Assembly: GCF_030211955.1 (NCBI RefSeq)
Contig: NZ_JASODI010000014.1
Span: 1 to 64,000 of the forward strand
Length of the DNA: 64,000 bases
Origin: Corynebacterium frankenforstense
GTDB lineage: Bacteria; Actinomycetota; Actinomycetes; Mycobacteriales; Mycobacteriaceae
Direction: 5' to 3'
Part shown: positions 14,320 through 24,001 of the stretch, one piece after another
Position numbering within the stretch: the stretch's first letter is position 1
How the letters are laid out: every line of letters begins with the position of its first letter
Translations under genes and position numbers: made by a program
Notes under the pieces: generated by a model
Databases searched by the model: none
Seen by the model: only the letters and a program-made list of their open reading frames with translations
Told to the model about the DNA's origin: nothing

Positions 14320-16839
14320 TCAGGCACGCAGCTCGGCGCCGAGGCGTTCCTTGGCCAGCGCGGCGGCGGCCAGGCGGGCCTCGTTGGCCTCCTCGTCGGT
14401 CAACGTGCGGTCGGCGGCGCGGAAGTGCAGCGAGAACGCCAGCGACTTCAGCCCCTCCCCCAGGCGCCCGCCGCGGAAGACGTCGAAGAGGACGGCCTCC
14501 TCGAGCAGCGGACCGGCGCCCTCGACGATGACGCGGCGGACGTCCTCGGCCGGCGTGTCCTCGGCGACGACCAGGGCGATGTCCTGGTGCAGCAGCGGGA
14601 AGGCGGAGAGCACCGGGGCGGGCAGCTCGCCGGTGATTGGCAGCGCGTCCAGGTTGATCTCCATCGCGCAGGTGCGCGCCGGAAGACCGGCGGCCTCGAG
14701 CAGCTGCGGGTGCAGCTCGCCGGCGTGGCCGACGATCTCGCCGGCCACGCGCAGCTCGGCGCAGCGGCCCGGGTGGAACGGCAGGTACTCGGCGTTGGCG
14801 ACCTCGAGTTCCACGCCCGCGGTCCGCGCGACGGTGCGGGCGGCCTCCACGGCGTCGGCCCAGCCGTAGGCGCGGCCCTCGCCCCAGGTGCCGGTGGTGT
14901 CCAGCTCGCCGACGCCGACGGCGGCCACGTGCAGCGGCTGGGCGGGCAGCGAGTCGAGGACCTGGGAGACCTCGTCGTCGGAGGGTCGGCGGCTCACGTC
15001 CAGCATCGGGGTGTGCTCGGCGCGGGCGAAGGAGACCTGCTGCAGGCCGAAGACCTGCAGGTCCACGCGGCCGCGGGCGACGTTGCGGGCCACCGCGTCG
15101 AGCAGGCCCGGGATCAGCGTCGTGGCGATCAGGTGGCGCTCGGACTCCAGCGGGTTGCGCACCGTGACCGCGCGGCGGCGCGGGTCGTCGGCGGCCAGGC
15201 CCCAGTCGTCGGCCTGGGTGCCGCGCATGAACGGGTCGGGAAGGACCTCGGTGTAGCCGGAGTAGGCCAGGGCGTGGCCGACGGCGCGGCGACGGCGCTG
15301 GCGCGGGGAGAGCCCGCGGCCGCCGCGCGGGGTCGGCAGCACGGTCGGGATGTCCTCGAGGCCCTCCAGGCGCAGCACCTCCTCGACCAGGTCGACGCCC
15401 ATGGACAGGTCGCCGCGCCAGCTCGGGGCGGTCACGGTCAGGGTCTCGTCGCCGGTGACGGTGCAGCCGACCTCCCCGAGGCGGGCGACGACGGTCTCGC
15501 GGGCGTAGTCGACGCCGGCGATGCGGGAAGGCATGCCGGCGGGCATCTCGATGACGGTGGGGGCGGGCACCTCGCCGACGATGGTGCGCCGGGGGTCGAC
15601 CTCGCCGCCGCCGAGGGTGGCCAGCAGGTGGGCGGCCAGGTCCAGGGCGGGCTCGACCAGCGCCGGGTCCACGCCGCGCTCGAAGCGGCGGGAGGACTCG
15701 CTGGAGAGCTTGTGGCGGCGCGAGGTGCGCGCGACGGTCAGGGTGTGCCAGGTGGCGGCCTCGAGGTAGACCTCGGTGGTCTCGTCCGAGATCTCGGAGG
15801 TGGAGCCGCCCATCACGCCGGCCATCGACTGGATGCCGTTGTCGTCGCAGATGACGACGTCCTCGGCGGAGAGCTCGCGGTCGACGTGGTCGAGGGTGGT
15901 CAGCTTCTCGCCGTCGGCGGCCAGGCGGATCTTCAGGTCGCCGGAGATGACGCCGGCGTCGAAGGCGTGCATCGGCTGGCCGAGCAGGAACATCACGTAG
16001 TTGATCACGTCGGTGGCCAGGTTGACCGGGCGCGCGCCGCACAGCAGCAGCTCGCGCTGCATCCAGAACGGGCTCTGCACGCTCGGGTCGATGCCGGTGA
16101 CCTTGCGCAGGCCGAACCGCCCGGCGCGGGTGGCCGGGTCCAGCGAGATGTCCATCAGCTCGCCGGAGACCGCCGGCACGCTCTCCGAGACCTCGTGGCC
16201 GGCGGCCTCGGGGTGGGCGGCCAGGTCCTCGAAGGTGATGTCGAAGGCGCTGGCCAGCTCGCGGGTCAGGCCGCGCGCGGAGAGCGCGTAGCCGCGGTCC
16301 GGGGTGATGTTGACCTCGAAGACGGTGTCGTTAAGCCCCAGCACCGGGCGGGCGTCGTCGCCGGGCACGGCGCCGATGGCGTCGGTCGAGCGGCCCAGGT
16401 TGATGATGCCGGAGTTCTGCTGCTCGCACATGCCCAGCTCGGCGGCCGAGCAGATCATTCCGGCGGAGATGTGGTCGTAGGTCTTGCGGGCGGAGATCTC
16501 GAAGCAGCCGGGCAGCACGGCGCCGGGCAGGGAGACGGCGACGAGGTCGCCCTCGGCGAAGTTGCGCGCGCCGCAGATGATGCCCTGCTTCTCGCCGGTG
16601 CCGTTGGCCTCGCCGACGTCGACCTGGCAGTAGCGGATCGGCTTCTTGAAGCCGGTCAGCTCCTCGATCTCGTCGACGCGGCCGACCACCAGCGGGCCGG
16701 TCGTCTCAGGGATGGCGGAGTAGCCCTCGGTCTCGAAGCCGACGCGGACGAAGCCGCCGTCGAGCTCGGCGTCGCTCACCTCCCAGCCGGGGTTGGCGTG
16801 GTCGAGGATGCCGGTGAGCCAGTTCTGCGAGATGAACAC
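14320..16839 (-). CDS. pheT: phenylalanyl-tRNA synthetase beta subunit
   Basis: The beta chain of the (alpha-beta)2 PheRS. The 839-residue protein has an N-terminal tRNA-binding OB fold (about 40-150), B3/B4 editing domain, B5 domain, and a C-terminal FDX-ACB anticodon domain (HQDIALVVAEDTPAEDV to LGAEL, about 745-839). Start is GTG 16839 (FISQNWLTGIL follows), since readings further upstream belong to other frames of pheS. It lies 64 bases after pheS. Confidence 0.96.
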   Translation of the reverse strand: MFISQNWLTGILDHANPGWEVSDAELDGGFVRVGFETEGYSAIPETTGPLVVGRVDEIEELTGFKKPIRYCQVDVGEANGTGEKQGIICGARNFAEGDLVAVSLPGAVLPGCFEISARKTYDHISAGMICSAAELGMCEQQNSGIINLGRSTDAIGAVPGDDARPVLGLNDTVFEVNITPDRGYALSARGLTRELASAFDITFEDLAAHPEAAGHEVSESVPAVSGELMDISLDPATRAGRFGLRKVTGIDPSVQSPFWMQRELLLCGARPVNLATDVINYVMFLLGQPMHAFDAGVISGDLKIRLAADGEKLTTLDHVDRELSAEDVVICDDNGIQSMAGVMGGSTSEISDETTEVYLEAATWHTLTVARTSRRHKLSSESSRRFERGVDPALVEPALDLAAHLLATLGGGEVDPRRTIVGEVPAPTVIEMPAGMPSRIAGVDYARETVVARLGEVGCTVTGDETLTVTAPSWRGDLSMGVDLVEEVLRLEGLEDIPTVLPTPRGGRGLSPRQRRRRAVGHALAYSGYTEVLPDPFMRGTQADDWGLAADDPRRRAVTVRNPLESERHLIATTLIPGLLDAVARNVARGRVDLQVFGLQQVSFARAEHTPMLDVSRRPSDDEVSQVLDSLPAQPLHVAAVGVGELDTTGTWGEGRAYGWADAVEAARTVARTAGVELEVANAEYLPFHPGRCAELRVAGEIVGHAGELHPQLLEAAGLPARTCAMEINLDALPITGELPAPVLSAFPLLHQDIALVVAEDTPAEDVRRVIVEGAGPLLEEAVLFDVFRGGRLGEGLKSLAFSLHFRAADRTLTDEEANEARLAAAALAKERLGAELRA

Positions 16840-16903
16840 GGGAGTTCGTGGAACCTTTCGGAAAAAGCGGGGGTGACGGGGCGTCGGAAAGCGTGGCGGC
16901 GGT

Positions 16904-18246
<1,343 letters not shown>

Positions 18247-18338
18247 GACGGAGTCCTCCTTGGGTGAAACGGGTGTTGCGGTCCAGGTCACGGCGCAGGT
18301 GTCGCCGGGGACCGGCCGGCCCGCTCTACCCGCGCAGG

Positions 18339-19184
18339 TCAGTCCAGGCCGTGCACGCGCTGGGCGCGGGCGGACTCCCAGAGGCAGATCGAGGCGGCCG
18401 TGGCGAGGTTCAGCGACTCGGCGCGCCCGGCGATGGGGATGGCCACCCGGTGGTCGGCGGCCTGCTGCAGCTCGGCGGGCAGCCCGTGGGCCTCGTTGCC
18501 GAAGAGCCAGGCGGTCGGTCGGGTAAAGAAGTCCGGCTCGGGCGGGGCTGCCAGGTCCACCTCGCCGTCGGCGGCGGTGGCCAGGATCTGCAGGCCGCGG
18601 GCGCGCAGCGAGTCGATCACCGACTGCGGGTCGCGCTCGCGCGCCACCGGCACGTGGAAGAGCGAACCGGCCGAGGCGCGCACCACCTTGCCGCCCTGCG
18701 GGTCCACGGAGTCGCCGGCGAAGACGACGGCGTCGGCGCCGAGGGCGTCGGCGACACGGATGAGCGTGCCGGCGTTGCCGGGCTCGCGGGTCTCCACCGG
18801 CACCGAGACCAGCGTCGGGCCGGCTGCCAGGGCCTTCTTCAGCGGCCAGGTCACCGGGCGGCACACGGCGAAGATTCCGGTGGTGGTCACGGTCTCGGCC
18901 AGCGACTCGGCGGCCCGGTCGGTGACCGGGTGGAGGTAGACGCCGAGGTTGACCGCGGCCGAGAGCAGCTCGCCGAAGCGGCCGGCCGCCGCCTCGGTGA
19001 CGAAGACGTCGGTGGCCGCGCCGGTGGCCACCGCGGCCTCCACGGAGTTCTCCCCCTCCGCGAGGAAGACACCGGCCTTGCGGCGGGCCGCCGCGCGGTG
19101 CAGCTTGGCCGCGTGCACCACGCGCGGGGTGCGCTCGGTCAGGGGCTCCGAGAAGTCGAGGTGGTCGGGGGTGCGCGGACTCAT
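18339..19184 (-). CDS. TrmH/SpoU family RNA 2'-O-methyltransferase
   Basis: A 281-residue SPOUT methyltransferase. It has an N-terminal substrate-binding domain (RKAGVFLAEGENSVEAA), motif 1 (RVADALGADAVVF), motif 2 (WLFGNEAHGLP) and motif 3 (SLNLATAASICLWE), which forms the knotted SAM site. It probably methylates 23S rRNA ribose, but the target nucleotide is not predictable. ATG 19184 chosen because the longer frame upstream begins inside the hairpin region. The gene lies just upstream of the Mop and pheST genes, the order usual in corynebacteria. Confidence 0.88.
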   Translation of the reverse strand: MSPRTPDHLDFSEPLTERTPRVVHAAKLHRAAARRKAGVFLAEGENSVEAAVATGAATDVFVTEAAAGRFGELLSAAVNLGVYLHPVTDRAAESLAETVTTTGIFAVCRPVTWPLKKALAAGPTLVSVPVETREPGNAGTLIRVADALGADAVVFAGDSVDPQGGKVVRASAGSLFHVPVARERDPQSVIDSLRARGLQILATAADGEVDLAAPPEPDFFTRPTAWLFGNEAHGLPAELQQAADHRVAIPIAGRAESLNLATAASICLWESARAQRVHGLD

Positions 19185-19230
19185 GAAAACGGCCTTCCGG
19201 TGGCGTCGTGGGCGTACATGCCCCAGACAT

Positions 19231-19257
19231 GCACGCGGGCCCCGTTCGGGCCCGTGC
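19231..19257 (-). terminator. hairpin after the first TM2 gene
   Basis: GCACGCGGGCCC pairs with GGGCCCGTGC (11 pairs with one bulged C, loop of about 5), 44 bases past the TM2 gene stop. No T-tract follows, so its activity as an intrinsic terminator is uncertain. Confidence 0.4.
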
Positions 19258-19300
19258 CCCACACTTTACCGACGGGGCCAACCGGGAAGCACCGGCCTGG

Positions 19301-19729
19301 TCAGACCAGTGGGACGCCGTCCGCGTCCCGCTGGTAGCTGTCCGCTCCGGCGAGGATCATGATGCCCTCGATCAGGCCCCAGATCGCCGTGACGGCGACC
19401 ATCAGGAATCCGATGAGGATGATCATCGTGACGTAGCCGATGATTGTGATGACCAACTGGGTGATCGCACGCTGCTTGTAGCCGAGGTAGAAGTTGTGGA
19501 CGCCGTACTCCCCCAGGAAGATGCCGAGCAGGCCGGCCGCGACCTTGCTCTTGGGCGCCGGCGGGAACCCCTTGGACGCGTAACCGTACTGCTGCCCCGC
19601 GTAGCCCGCCTGGTCGCCGTACCCCTGCTGCCCGTAGGAGCAGTAGGGGTCATCGGACCCGTAACCGCCGCCCTGCCCGCCGTGGAAACCGTCGGGCCCG
19701 TAGCCGCCGTTTCCGGGGTTGTGCGTCAT
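19301..19729 (-). CDS. TM2 domain-containing membrane protein (copy 1)
   Basis: A 142-residue protein with a Gly/Tyr/Gln-rich cytoplasmic-type N-terminus (GYGPDGFHGGQ, GYGDQAGYAGQQYGY) followed by a TM2 domain: helix 1 with the hallmark [11 protein letters not shown] (about 75-85), then a long second hydrophobic segment (about 92-125) and SYQRDADGVPLV at the end. ATG 19729 has GAAAGG 9 bases upstream. Role unknown; TM2 proteins are small two- or three-helix membrane proteins. First of five tandem paralogues, and the most divergent. Confidence 0.85.
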   Translation of the reverse strand: MTHNPGNGGYGPDGFHGGQGGGYGSDDPYCSYGQQGYGDQAGYAGQQYGYASKGFPPAPKSKVAAGLLGIFLGEYGVHNFYLGYKQRAITQLVITIIGYVTMIILIGFLMVAVTAIWGLIEGIMILAGADSYQRDADGVPLV

Positions 19730-19780
19730 CGTAATGAACCTTTCGTTGTGGATGCGCCGCGCGGGACCACCTGGTGTCAC

Positions 19781-19796
19781 GCGCGACGTCGTCAAT
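19781..19796 (-). repeat. dispersed repeat head
   Basis: Minus-strand ATTGACGACGTCGCGC in the 5' region of TM2 copy 1. Matches the family head TTGACGACGTCGCG exactly over 14 bases. No clear hairpin tail. Confidence 0.4.
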
Positions 19797-19857
19797 CTAT
19801 TGCCCGCAAAGCATACGACCGCAACGGTCGGGCCACACCTGCACCGGGCGAAATAGG

Positions 19858-20289
19858 TCAAGACAGAGGCAGGCCTTTCTCGTCGACGCCGTAACGGCCC
19901 TTGCGCATGAGGATCAGGACGAACTCCACCAGGGCCCAGACGCAGACGCCCATTATCAGCAGAAAGCAGACGGCGGTGACGACGAATCCCAGGATCGCCC
20001 CGATGACCCCGTCGGCATTGGTGGCGATGAGGCCGGCGAACATGCCGACGAACACCAGGACGAACCCGCCCACGACCGCCGCGAACTTGATCAGCCCCTG
20101 CCTCGTCTGACCGAGGTAGAAGTTGTGCACGCCGAAGGCGCCCAGGAACCAGGCGAGGACGGCGGCCAGGACCATGGACTTGTTGCTGACCGGCCCTCCC
20201 GGGCCGTGGCCCGGTGGCGTGGCCTGGCCCTGATGGAACTGGCCTTCCGGTGCCGTGTACGGACCGGGGCCGGAGGTGTAGTTGGACAT
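19858..20289 (-). CDS. TM2 domain-containing membrane protein (copy 2)
   Basis: A 143-residue paralogue: short Pro/Gly-rich N-terminus, [27 protein letters not shown] (TM2 helix 1 with the GVHNFYLGQ turn), then two further hydrophobic segments (about 75-125) and the shared C-terminus FVLILMRKGRYGVDEKGLPLS. ATG 20289 is preceded by GAAGGGGAACCG. Copies 2 to 5 share the ending EF-ILILMRK/RN-G-YG-D--G-PL, which copy 1 lacks. Confidence 0.87.
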   Translation of the reverse strand: MSNYTSGPGPYTAPEGQFHQGQATPPGHGPGGPVSNKSMVLAAVLAWFLGAFGVHNFYLGQTRQGLIKFAAVVGGFVLVFVGMFAGLIATNADGVIGAILGFVVTAVCFLLIMGVCVWALVEFVLILMRKGRYGVDEKGLPLS

Positions 20290-20445
20290 CGGTTCCCCTT
20301 CGAGGTCTCGGATCGGGCGCTCACCGTAGCTAGACCAAATGAGCGTGTACGAAGAATAACCGAGATCGCACGCGGGGCAGCCGGAAACGGGCGAATTCCC
20401 GCGGAACCTGTGTCCGGTTTCCCGCGCACGGACGGGCACCCCGAC

Positions 20446-20895
20446 CTAGCTCAGGCGGAGGCCGTGCTCGTCGACGCCGAAGCGGCCCTTGCGCATCAGG
20501 ATCAGGATGAACTCGACGAAGGCCCATACGGCGTTTCCGATCACGGCGAGCAGCCCCACGCAGTAGATGCACACCCCGACGATCGCGGCAGTCTCACTGA
20601 CGAATTCCGAGGAGAAACCGGCGACCACGCCGCCGGCGAACGCGAGGAGGAAACCTCCCGTGCCGAGCACGAGCTTGACCACCCCGAGCAGCATCTGGCC
20701 CAGATAGAAGTTGTGCACGCCGTAGCTGCCGAGGAGGAACGCCAGGACCGCGGCGATGACCACCGACTTCGGGCTGGCCGTCACCCAGTGGTCCGGTCCC
20801 GGGTCGGCGTAAACGGTGTTCGCGCCGTGCGGGGTGGCGGGACCACCGGCCGGCCCCGGGAACGGACATTGAACCTCCCTCGGGTGGTGCACCAC
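20446..20895 (-). CDS. TM2 domain-containing membrane protein (copy 3), start uncertain
   Basis: The open frame gives 149 residues from a GTG at 20895: [28 protein letters not shown] is the TM2 core and the C-terminus FILILMRKGRFGVDEHGLRLS matches the other copies. There is no ribosome site before that GTG. A strong site GGGAGG stands 4 bases before an ATG at 20869 (MSVPGAG), as in the MS-starting paralogues, but that ATG is in a different frame and would need one base removed to join the TM2 frame. I therefore suspect a small indel at about 20860-20869. Confidence 0.75.
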   Translation of the reverse strand: MVHHPREVQCPFPGPAGGPATPHGANTVYADPGPDHWVTASPKSVVIAAVLAFLLGSYGVHNFYLGQMLLGVVKLVLGTGGFLLAFAGGVVAGFSSEFVSETAAIVGVCIYCVGLLAVIGNAVWAFVEFILILMRKGRFGVDEHGLRLS

Positions 20896-20909
20896 TGCCC
20901 GGCGGTGGG

Positions 20910-21575
20910 TCAGCTCAGGGGAAGACCGTGCTCGTCGACGCCGTAGCTGTCCTTACGGATCAGGATCAGAATGAACTCCACGAAGGCCCAGATGCCGTTG
21001 ACGGCGCTGACCACGGCACCGAGAACGTAGATGATGCCGCCGACCGCGGCGCCGGAACCGCCGTCCAACGCGGCCCCGACGGCGATCATGCCGATGAACA
21101 CGAGTATCAGGGCGACGACGACCATGCCGATGTGGATGAGGCCCTTCTGCTTCTGGCCCAGGTAGAAGTTGTGCACGCCGATGCCGCCGAGGAAGAAGGC
21201 GAGGACGGCGGCCAGGACCATGGACTTCTCGCTGACGGGGCCGCCGGGGCCGGGGCGGCCCTGCTGCGCGCCGTAGCCGAGCTGGGAACCGTACCCGGGC
21301 TGTCCGCCGTAGCCGGGCTGAGAACCGTACCCGGACTGGGAGCCGTAGTCGGGCTGTCCGCCGTAGCCGGGCTGAGAACCGTACCCGGGCTGTCCGCCGT
21401 AGCCGGGCTGAGAACCGTACCCGGACTGGGAGCCGTAGTCGGGCTGAGAACCGTACCCGGACTGGGAGCCGTAGTCGGGCTGACCACCGGTGTGGCCCTG
21501 CTGGTCGCCGTAGCCGTACTGGCCGTTGTGGCCTTCCTCGGGACGCTGGTTCGGGTCGGAGATGGGGCTCGACAT
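20910..21575 (-). CDS. TM2 domain-containing membrane protein (copy 4) with hexapeptide repeats
   Basis: A 221-residue protein. Residues about 33-104 are twelve hexapeptides of the form (P/S)(D/G)YG(S/G)Q, a low-complexity Tyr/Gly/Gln tail. The TM2 domain follows ([27 protein letters not shown] is at about 118-144, written in two parts here as helix and turn), then two more hydrophobic segments and [24 protein letters not shown] 21575 with GAAGGGATTCCCG upstream. The repeats likely expand and contract by slippage. Function unknown. Confidence 0.87.
   Translation of the reverse strand: MSSPISDPNQRPEEGHNGQYGYGDQQGHTGGQPDYGSQSGYGSQPDYGSQSGYGSQPGYGGQPGYGSQPGYGGQPDYGSQSGYGSQPGYGGQPGYGSQLGYGAQQGRPGPGGPVSEKSMVLAAVLAFFLGGIGVHNFYLGQKQKGLIHIGMVVVALILVFIGMIAVGAALDGGSGAAVGGIIYVLGAVVSAVNGIWAFVEFILILIRKDSYGVDEHGLPLS
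21264..21479 (-). repeat. 18-bp coding tandem repeats in TM2 copy 4
   Basis: Twelve imperfect 18-base units, each encoding a hexapeptide (P/S)(D/G)YG(S/G)Q. Visible on the plus strand as alternating ccgtagccgggctg and gaaccgtacccgg phrases. In frame throughout, so this is a protein repeat, not a CRISPR or intergenic array. Confidence 0.85.
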
Positions 21576-21728
21576 CGGGAATCCCTTCGGTTGCGGCGCC
21601 GGCGAGCGCCGGAACCTGCCAATAACTTGTTGCGCATAGATTAACCCCGACACAGCCACGCGCAAGCCGAAATGAAGAGAACCCGCAGCGCACTCCCCGA
21701 GGTGCGCCTCCGTTGAAGCCGTCCCTAG

Positions 21729-22229
21729 TCAGCGCAGCGGTCGTCCCTGTGCGTCGAGGCCGTAGCGGCCATTGCGCATCAGAATCAGGATGAACTCGAC
21801 GAAGGACCAGACACCGATGGCGAAGCAGATGAGCAGCGTCACGATCACGGTCAACACGCTGAGATAGAAGAACGTGTCGGACACGTAGGAACCCTCATCC
21901 ACGAGATCGAGCGCGCCGTTCACCATGAAGAAGCTGAAGAGGAAGACGACCAGGGCATCGGATAGACCACCACCTTGGCCACCCCGCGCTTAGTCTGGCC
22001 GAGATAGAAGTTGTGCACGCCGATCTGCCCGAGGAAGAACGCGACCAAGGCCGCCACCAGCATCGACTTTTCGCTCGGCGCCGCGGACTGCCTGGGAAGG
22101 CCGCCGCCGGGCTACTGGCCGTAGCCCTGGTACCCGTAGGCGTTCTGCTGCCCTGACCCCGGATGGTTCTGCTCCCCCGTACCCGGGGTTGCCGGCGGGC
22201 TGCCCCGCTCCGTCGTCGGCGTTCGTCAC
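21729..22229 (-). pseudogene. TM2 domain protein (copy 5), decayed
   Basis: GTG at 22229 with AAAGGAAG upstream begins MTNADDGAGQPAGNPGYG. The frame is then lost in a run of five G (about 22173-22177). In the new frame (EQNHPGSGQQNAYGYQGYGQ) a TAG stop follows at about 22113, and past it comes the intact TM2 core [27 protein letters not shown] in two parts, until a second frameshift near 21965. The third frame gives FFMVNGALDLVDEG and the family ending FILILMRNGRYGLDAQGRPLR. Two frameshifts plus a nonsense codon argue for a real pseudogene more than for a single sequencing slip. Confidence 0.8.
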
Positions 22230-22405
22230 AGTGGTCTTCCTTTCACAGACGGCGTCGACGTCTGATGGCTCTCACGAAAAGTTCCCGCTCTGCGTACCGC
22301 GACACCGTCCCGGGGTGCCCACCCATGGGGACCAGTCCCCGCCGCACAGGCTCCTCCCCGCCAACCCGGCCACGCCCGAGCCCCGCGCACCCACCGGACA
22401 CGAAA

Positions 22406-22437
22406 GACCCGCCGCACCAGAAACGGTGCGGCGGGTC
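22406..22437 (-). terminator. rplT (infC operon) terminator
   Basis: A 13-bp perfect stem (22406-22418 with 22425-22437, arm GACCCGCCGCACC), 44 bases after the rplT stop, followed on the minus strand by TTTCG. Good intrinsic terminator for infC-rpmI-rplT. Confidence 0.8.
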
Positions 22438-22481
22438 ATTTCTTCCGCGCGGGTGTGAGTCCGCGCGGGCTCCCGAAGGTC

Positions 22482-22868
22482 TTAGGCGACGGCCTTGGGG
22501 GCGTTGACGTCCTCCGGCAGGGCGGCCTTGGCGGCCTCGCACACGGCGGAGAAGGCGTCGAAATCGCTGACGGCCAGCTCGGCCAGGATCTTGCGGTCGA
22601 CGTCGATCTCGGCCAGGCGCAGGCCCTGGATCAGACGGTTGTAGGTGATGCCGTTCATGCGGGCGGCGGCGTTGATGCGCTGGATCCACAGCTTCCGGAA
22701 CTCGCGCTTGCGGGCGCGACGATCGCGGTAGGAGTAGGTCATGGAGTGCAGCCACTGCTCCTTGGCCTTGCGGTAAAGGCGGGAGCGCTGGCCGCGGTAG
22801 CCCTTCGCGGACTTGAGGATCTCGCGACGCTTCTTCTTGGCGTTCAGGGAGCGCTTGACACGTGCCAC
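22482..22868 (-). CDS. rplT: 50S ribosomal protein L20
   Basis: A 128-residue 23S-rRNA-binding protein needed early in large-subunit assembly. Starts [19 protein letters not shown] and carries the signature [25 protein letters not shown] segment (here [19 protein letters not shown] near 60-80). ATG 22868, after AAGGAAGTTCCACTG. Third gene of infC-rpmI-rplT. Confidence 0.98.
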   Translation of the reverse strand: MARVKRSLNAKKKRREILKSAKGYRGQRSRLYRKAKEQWLHSMTYSYRDRRARKREFRKLWIQRINAAARMNGITYNRLIQGLRLAEIDVDRKILAELAVSDFDAFSAVCEAAKAALPEDVNAPKAVA

Positions 22869-22932
22869 AGTGGAACTTCCTTACTTATTCATTCGGGGGA
22901 TGAGTGTTTGGCGGCGGTTCTGACGCTTCGTG

Positions 22933-23127
22933 TCAGGCGCGGCCGAGGAGGCGCTTGACGCGCTTCTGATCCGACTTGTGCACGTCCACGGTGCCCTTGA
23001 GCCGGCGGGTGCGCTTGGAGGGCTTGCTCTCCATCAGGTGGCGGCGGTTGACCTGCTCGCGACGCAGCTTGCCGGAGCCGGTGACCTTCACGCGCTTGGC
23101 CATCCCCTTGTGGGTCTTCTGCTTCAT
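22933..23127 (-). CDS. rpmI: 50S ribosomal protein L35
   Basis: A 64-residue basic ribosomal protein, MKQKTHKGMAKRVKVTGSGK then LMESKPSKRTRRLKG. Length and sequence are typical. It lies between infC and rplT in the standard order, 30 bases after the infC stop. Confidence 0.98.
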   Translation of the reverse strand: MKQKTHKGMAKRVKVTGSGKLRREQVNRRHLMESKPSKRTRRLKGTVDVHKSDQKRVKRLLGRA

Positions 23128-23157
23128 GGCTTCGTCCTCGTCAATCCCTGTTGCGGT

Positions 23158-23688
23158 TTACTTCTTCTTGTTGTTCTTCTTGCGAACTGGCCCGAAGACC
23201 ATCGTCATGTTGCGGCCGTCCTGGCGCGGACGGGACTCGACGACGCCGTACTCGGCGATGTCATCGGCCAGCCGCTCCAGCAGGCGGTAGCCCAGCTCGG
23301 GGCGGGACTGCTCGCGACCGCGGAACATGATGGTGACCTTGACCTTGGAGCCCTTCTCGAGGAAGCGCACCACGTTGCCCTTTTTCGTCTCGTAATCGTG
23401 CTCGTCGATCTTGGGACGGAACTTCTGCTCTTTGACCACAGTCCGCTGCTGGTTCCGGCGAGCTTCACGGGCCTTCTGGTCCTGCTCGTACCGGTACTTT
23501 CCGTAGTCCATGATCTTGCAGACCGGGGGCTTCGCCTTGGGGGCCACCTCGACCAGGTCGAGGTCGGCGTCGTAGGCGAGCTTGCGGGCGTCGTCGGTAC
23601 GGACGACGCCGACCTGCTCGCCACTGGGTCCTACCAGGCGAACTTCGGGAACTCGGATTCGCTCATTGATGCGAGCTTCAGCGCTGAT
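23158..23688 (-). CDS. infC: translation initiation factor IF-3 (ATC start)
   Basis: A 176-residue IF-3. Residues 1-75 are the N-terminal domain ([19 protein letters not shown]), then [17 protein letters not shown] and a C-terminal domain ([20 protein letters not shown]). No ATG, GTG or TTG fits the start of the N-domain. An ATC at 23688-23686 does, with GAGGAG 5 bases upstream of it, and the next codons give SAEARINE as in other actinobacterial IF-3. Non-AUG starts on infC allow IF-3 to limit its own synthesis. A GTG at 23547 would delete the N-domain and is rejected. Confidence 0.93.
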   Translation of the reverse strand: MSAEARINERIRVPEVRLVGPSGEQVGVVRTDDARKLAYDADLDLVEVAPKAKPPVCKIMDYGKYRYEQDQKAREARRNQQRTVVKEQKFRPKIDEHDYETKKGNVVRFLEKGSKVKVTIMFRGREQSRPELGYRLLERLADDIAEYGVVESRPRQDGRNMTMVFGPVRKKNNKKK

Positions 23689-23750
23689 GTGTACTCCTCA
23701 AATAGCAGGGTAGATAGGGTCTGTACCGCGCCACTTGAGGGATCCCCCAA

Positions 23751-23784
23751 CAAAAATCCTGCGCCACGCGGTACGTGACACAGG
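23751..23784 (-). terminator. terminator-like hairpin in the infC leader
   Basis: On the minus strand CCTGTGTCACG, loop TACCG, CGTGGCGCAGG: 11 pairs including two G-T, followed at once by ATTTTTG. This is a classic intrinsic terminator 63 bases upstream of the infC start codon and 217 bases past the previous gene. Confidence 0.75.
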
Positions 23785-23984
23785 AGATGCGTTGCGCTCC
23801 GCGGCCCGGCACGCCGTGCCGCGGGGTGTGGACCTGTGACCAGCCGGTCGCCCGGCGGCTGAAGGTGGGATGATCTCCTCTTGTGGCCCAGGACCGTCAG
23901 GTGGACGGTCTCGGGCGGTAGTGGCACGTACGTTACATGCACCGCCGTGTGCGTCCAAATCGGCGCGCGTGGCGCCCCCTTTCA

Positions 23985-24000
23985 ATTGACGACGCCCGCG
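23985..24000 (+). repeat. dispersed repeat head
   Basis: ATTGACGACGCCCGCG, one extra C compared with the family head. It abuts the stop codon of the Ser/Thr-rich protein gene (stop at 24004-24002). Confidence 0.35.
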
Positions 24001-24001
24001 C

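Larger units (their letters stand above)
23689..24001 (-). promoter_or_regulatory. infC leader region
   Basis: About 310 bases without a credible gene between the Ser/Thr-rich protein gene and infC on the same strand. It holds a strong terminator-like hairpin at 23751-23784, a palindromic G+C stretch near 23809-23826 (CGGCACGCCGTGCCG type) and a copy of the dispersed repeat head at its upstream end. Possible -10 boxes TACCCT (about 23712-23707) or TACAGA lie after the hairpin. Either a conditional leader for infC or the terminator of the upstream gene plus a fresh promoter. Confidence 0.5.

Noticed and set aside
20594..20869. A 91-codon frame from the ATG with the good ribosome site in TM2 copy 3
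   Set aside because: Its translation is Arg/Pro-rich and unrelated to TM2. Only the start region is credible, which is why an indel is suspected instead.
21264..21479. Regular direct repeats that could suggest a CRISPR array
   Set aside because: The units are 18 bases without unique spacers, in frame, and encode hexapeptides of the TM2 protein.
23631..23942. A 103-codon frame upstream of and overlapping infC
   Set aside because: It overlaps infC in another frame, has no ribosome site and its translation has no coherent features.
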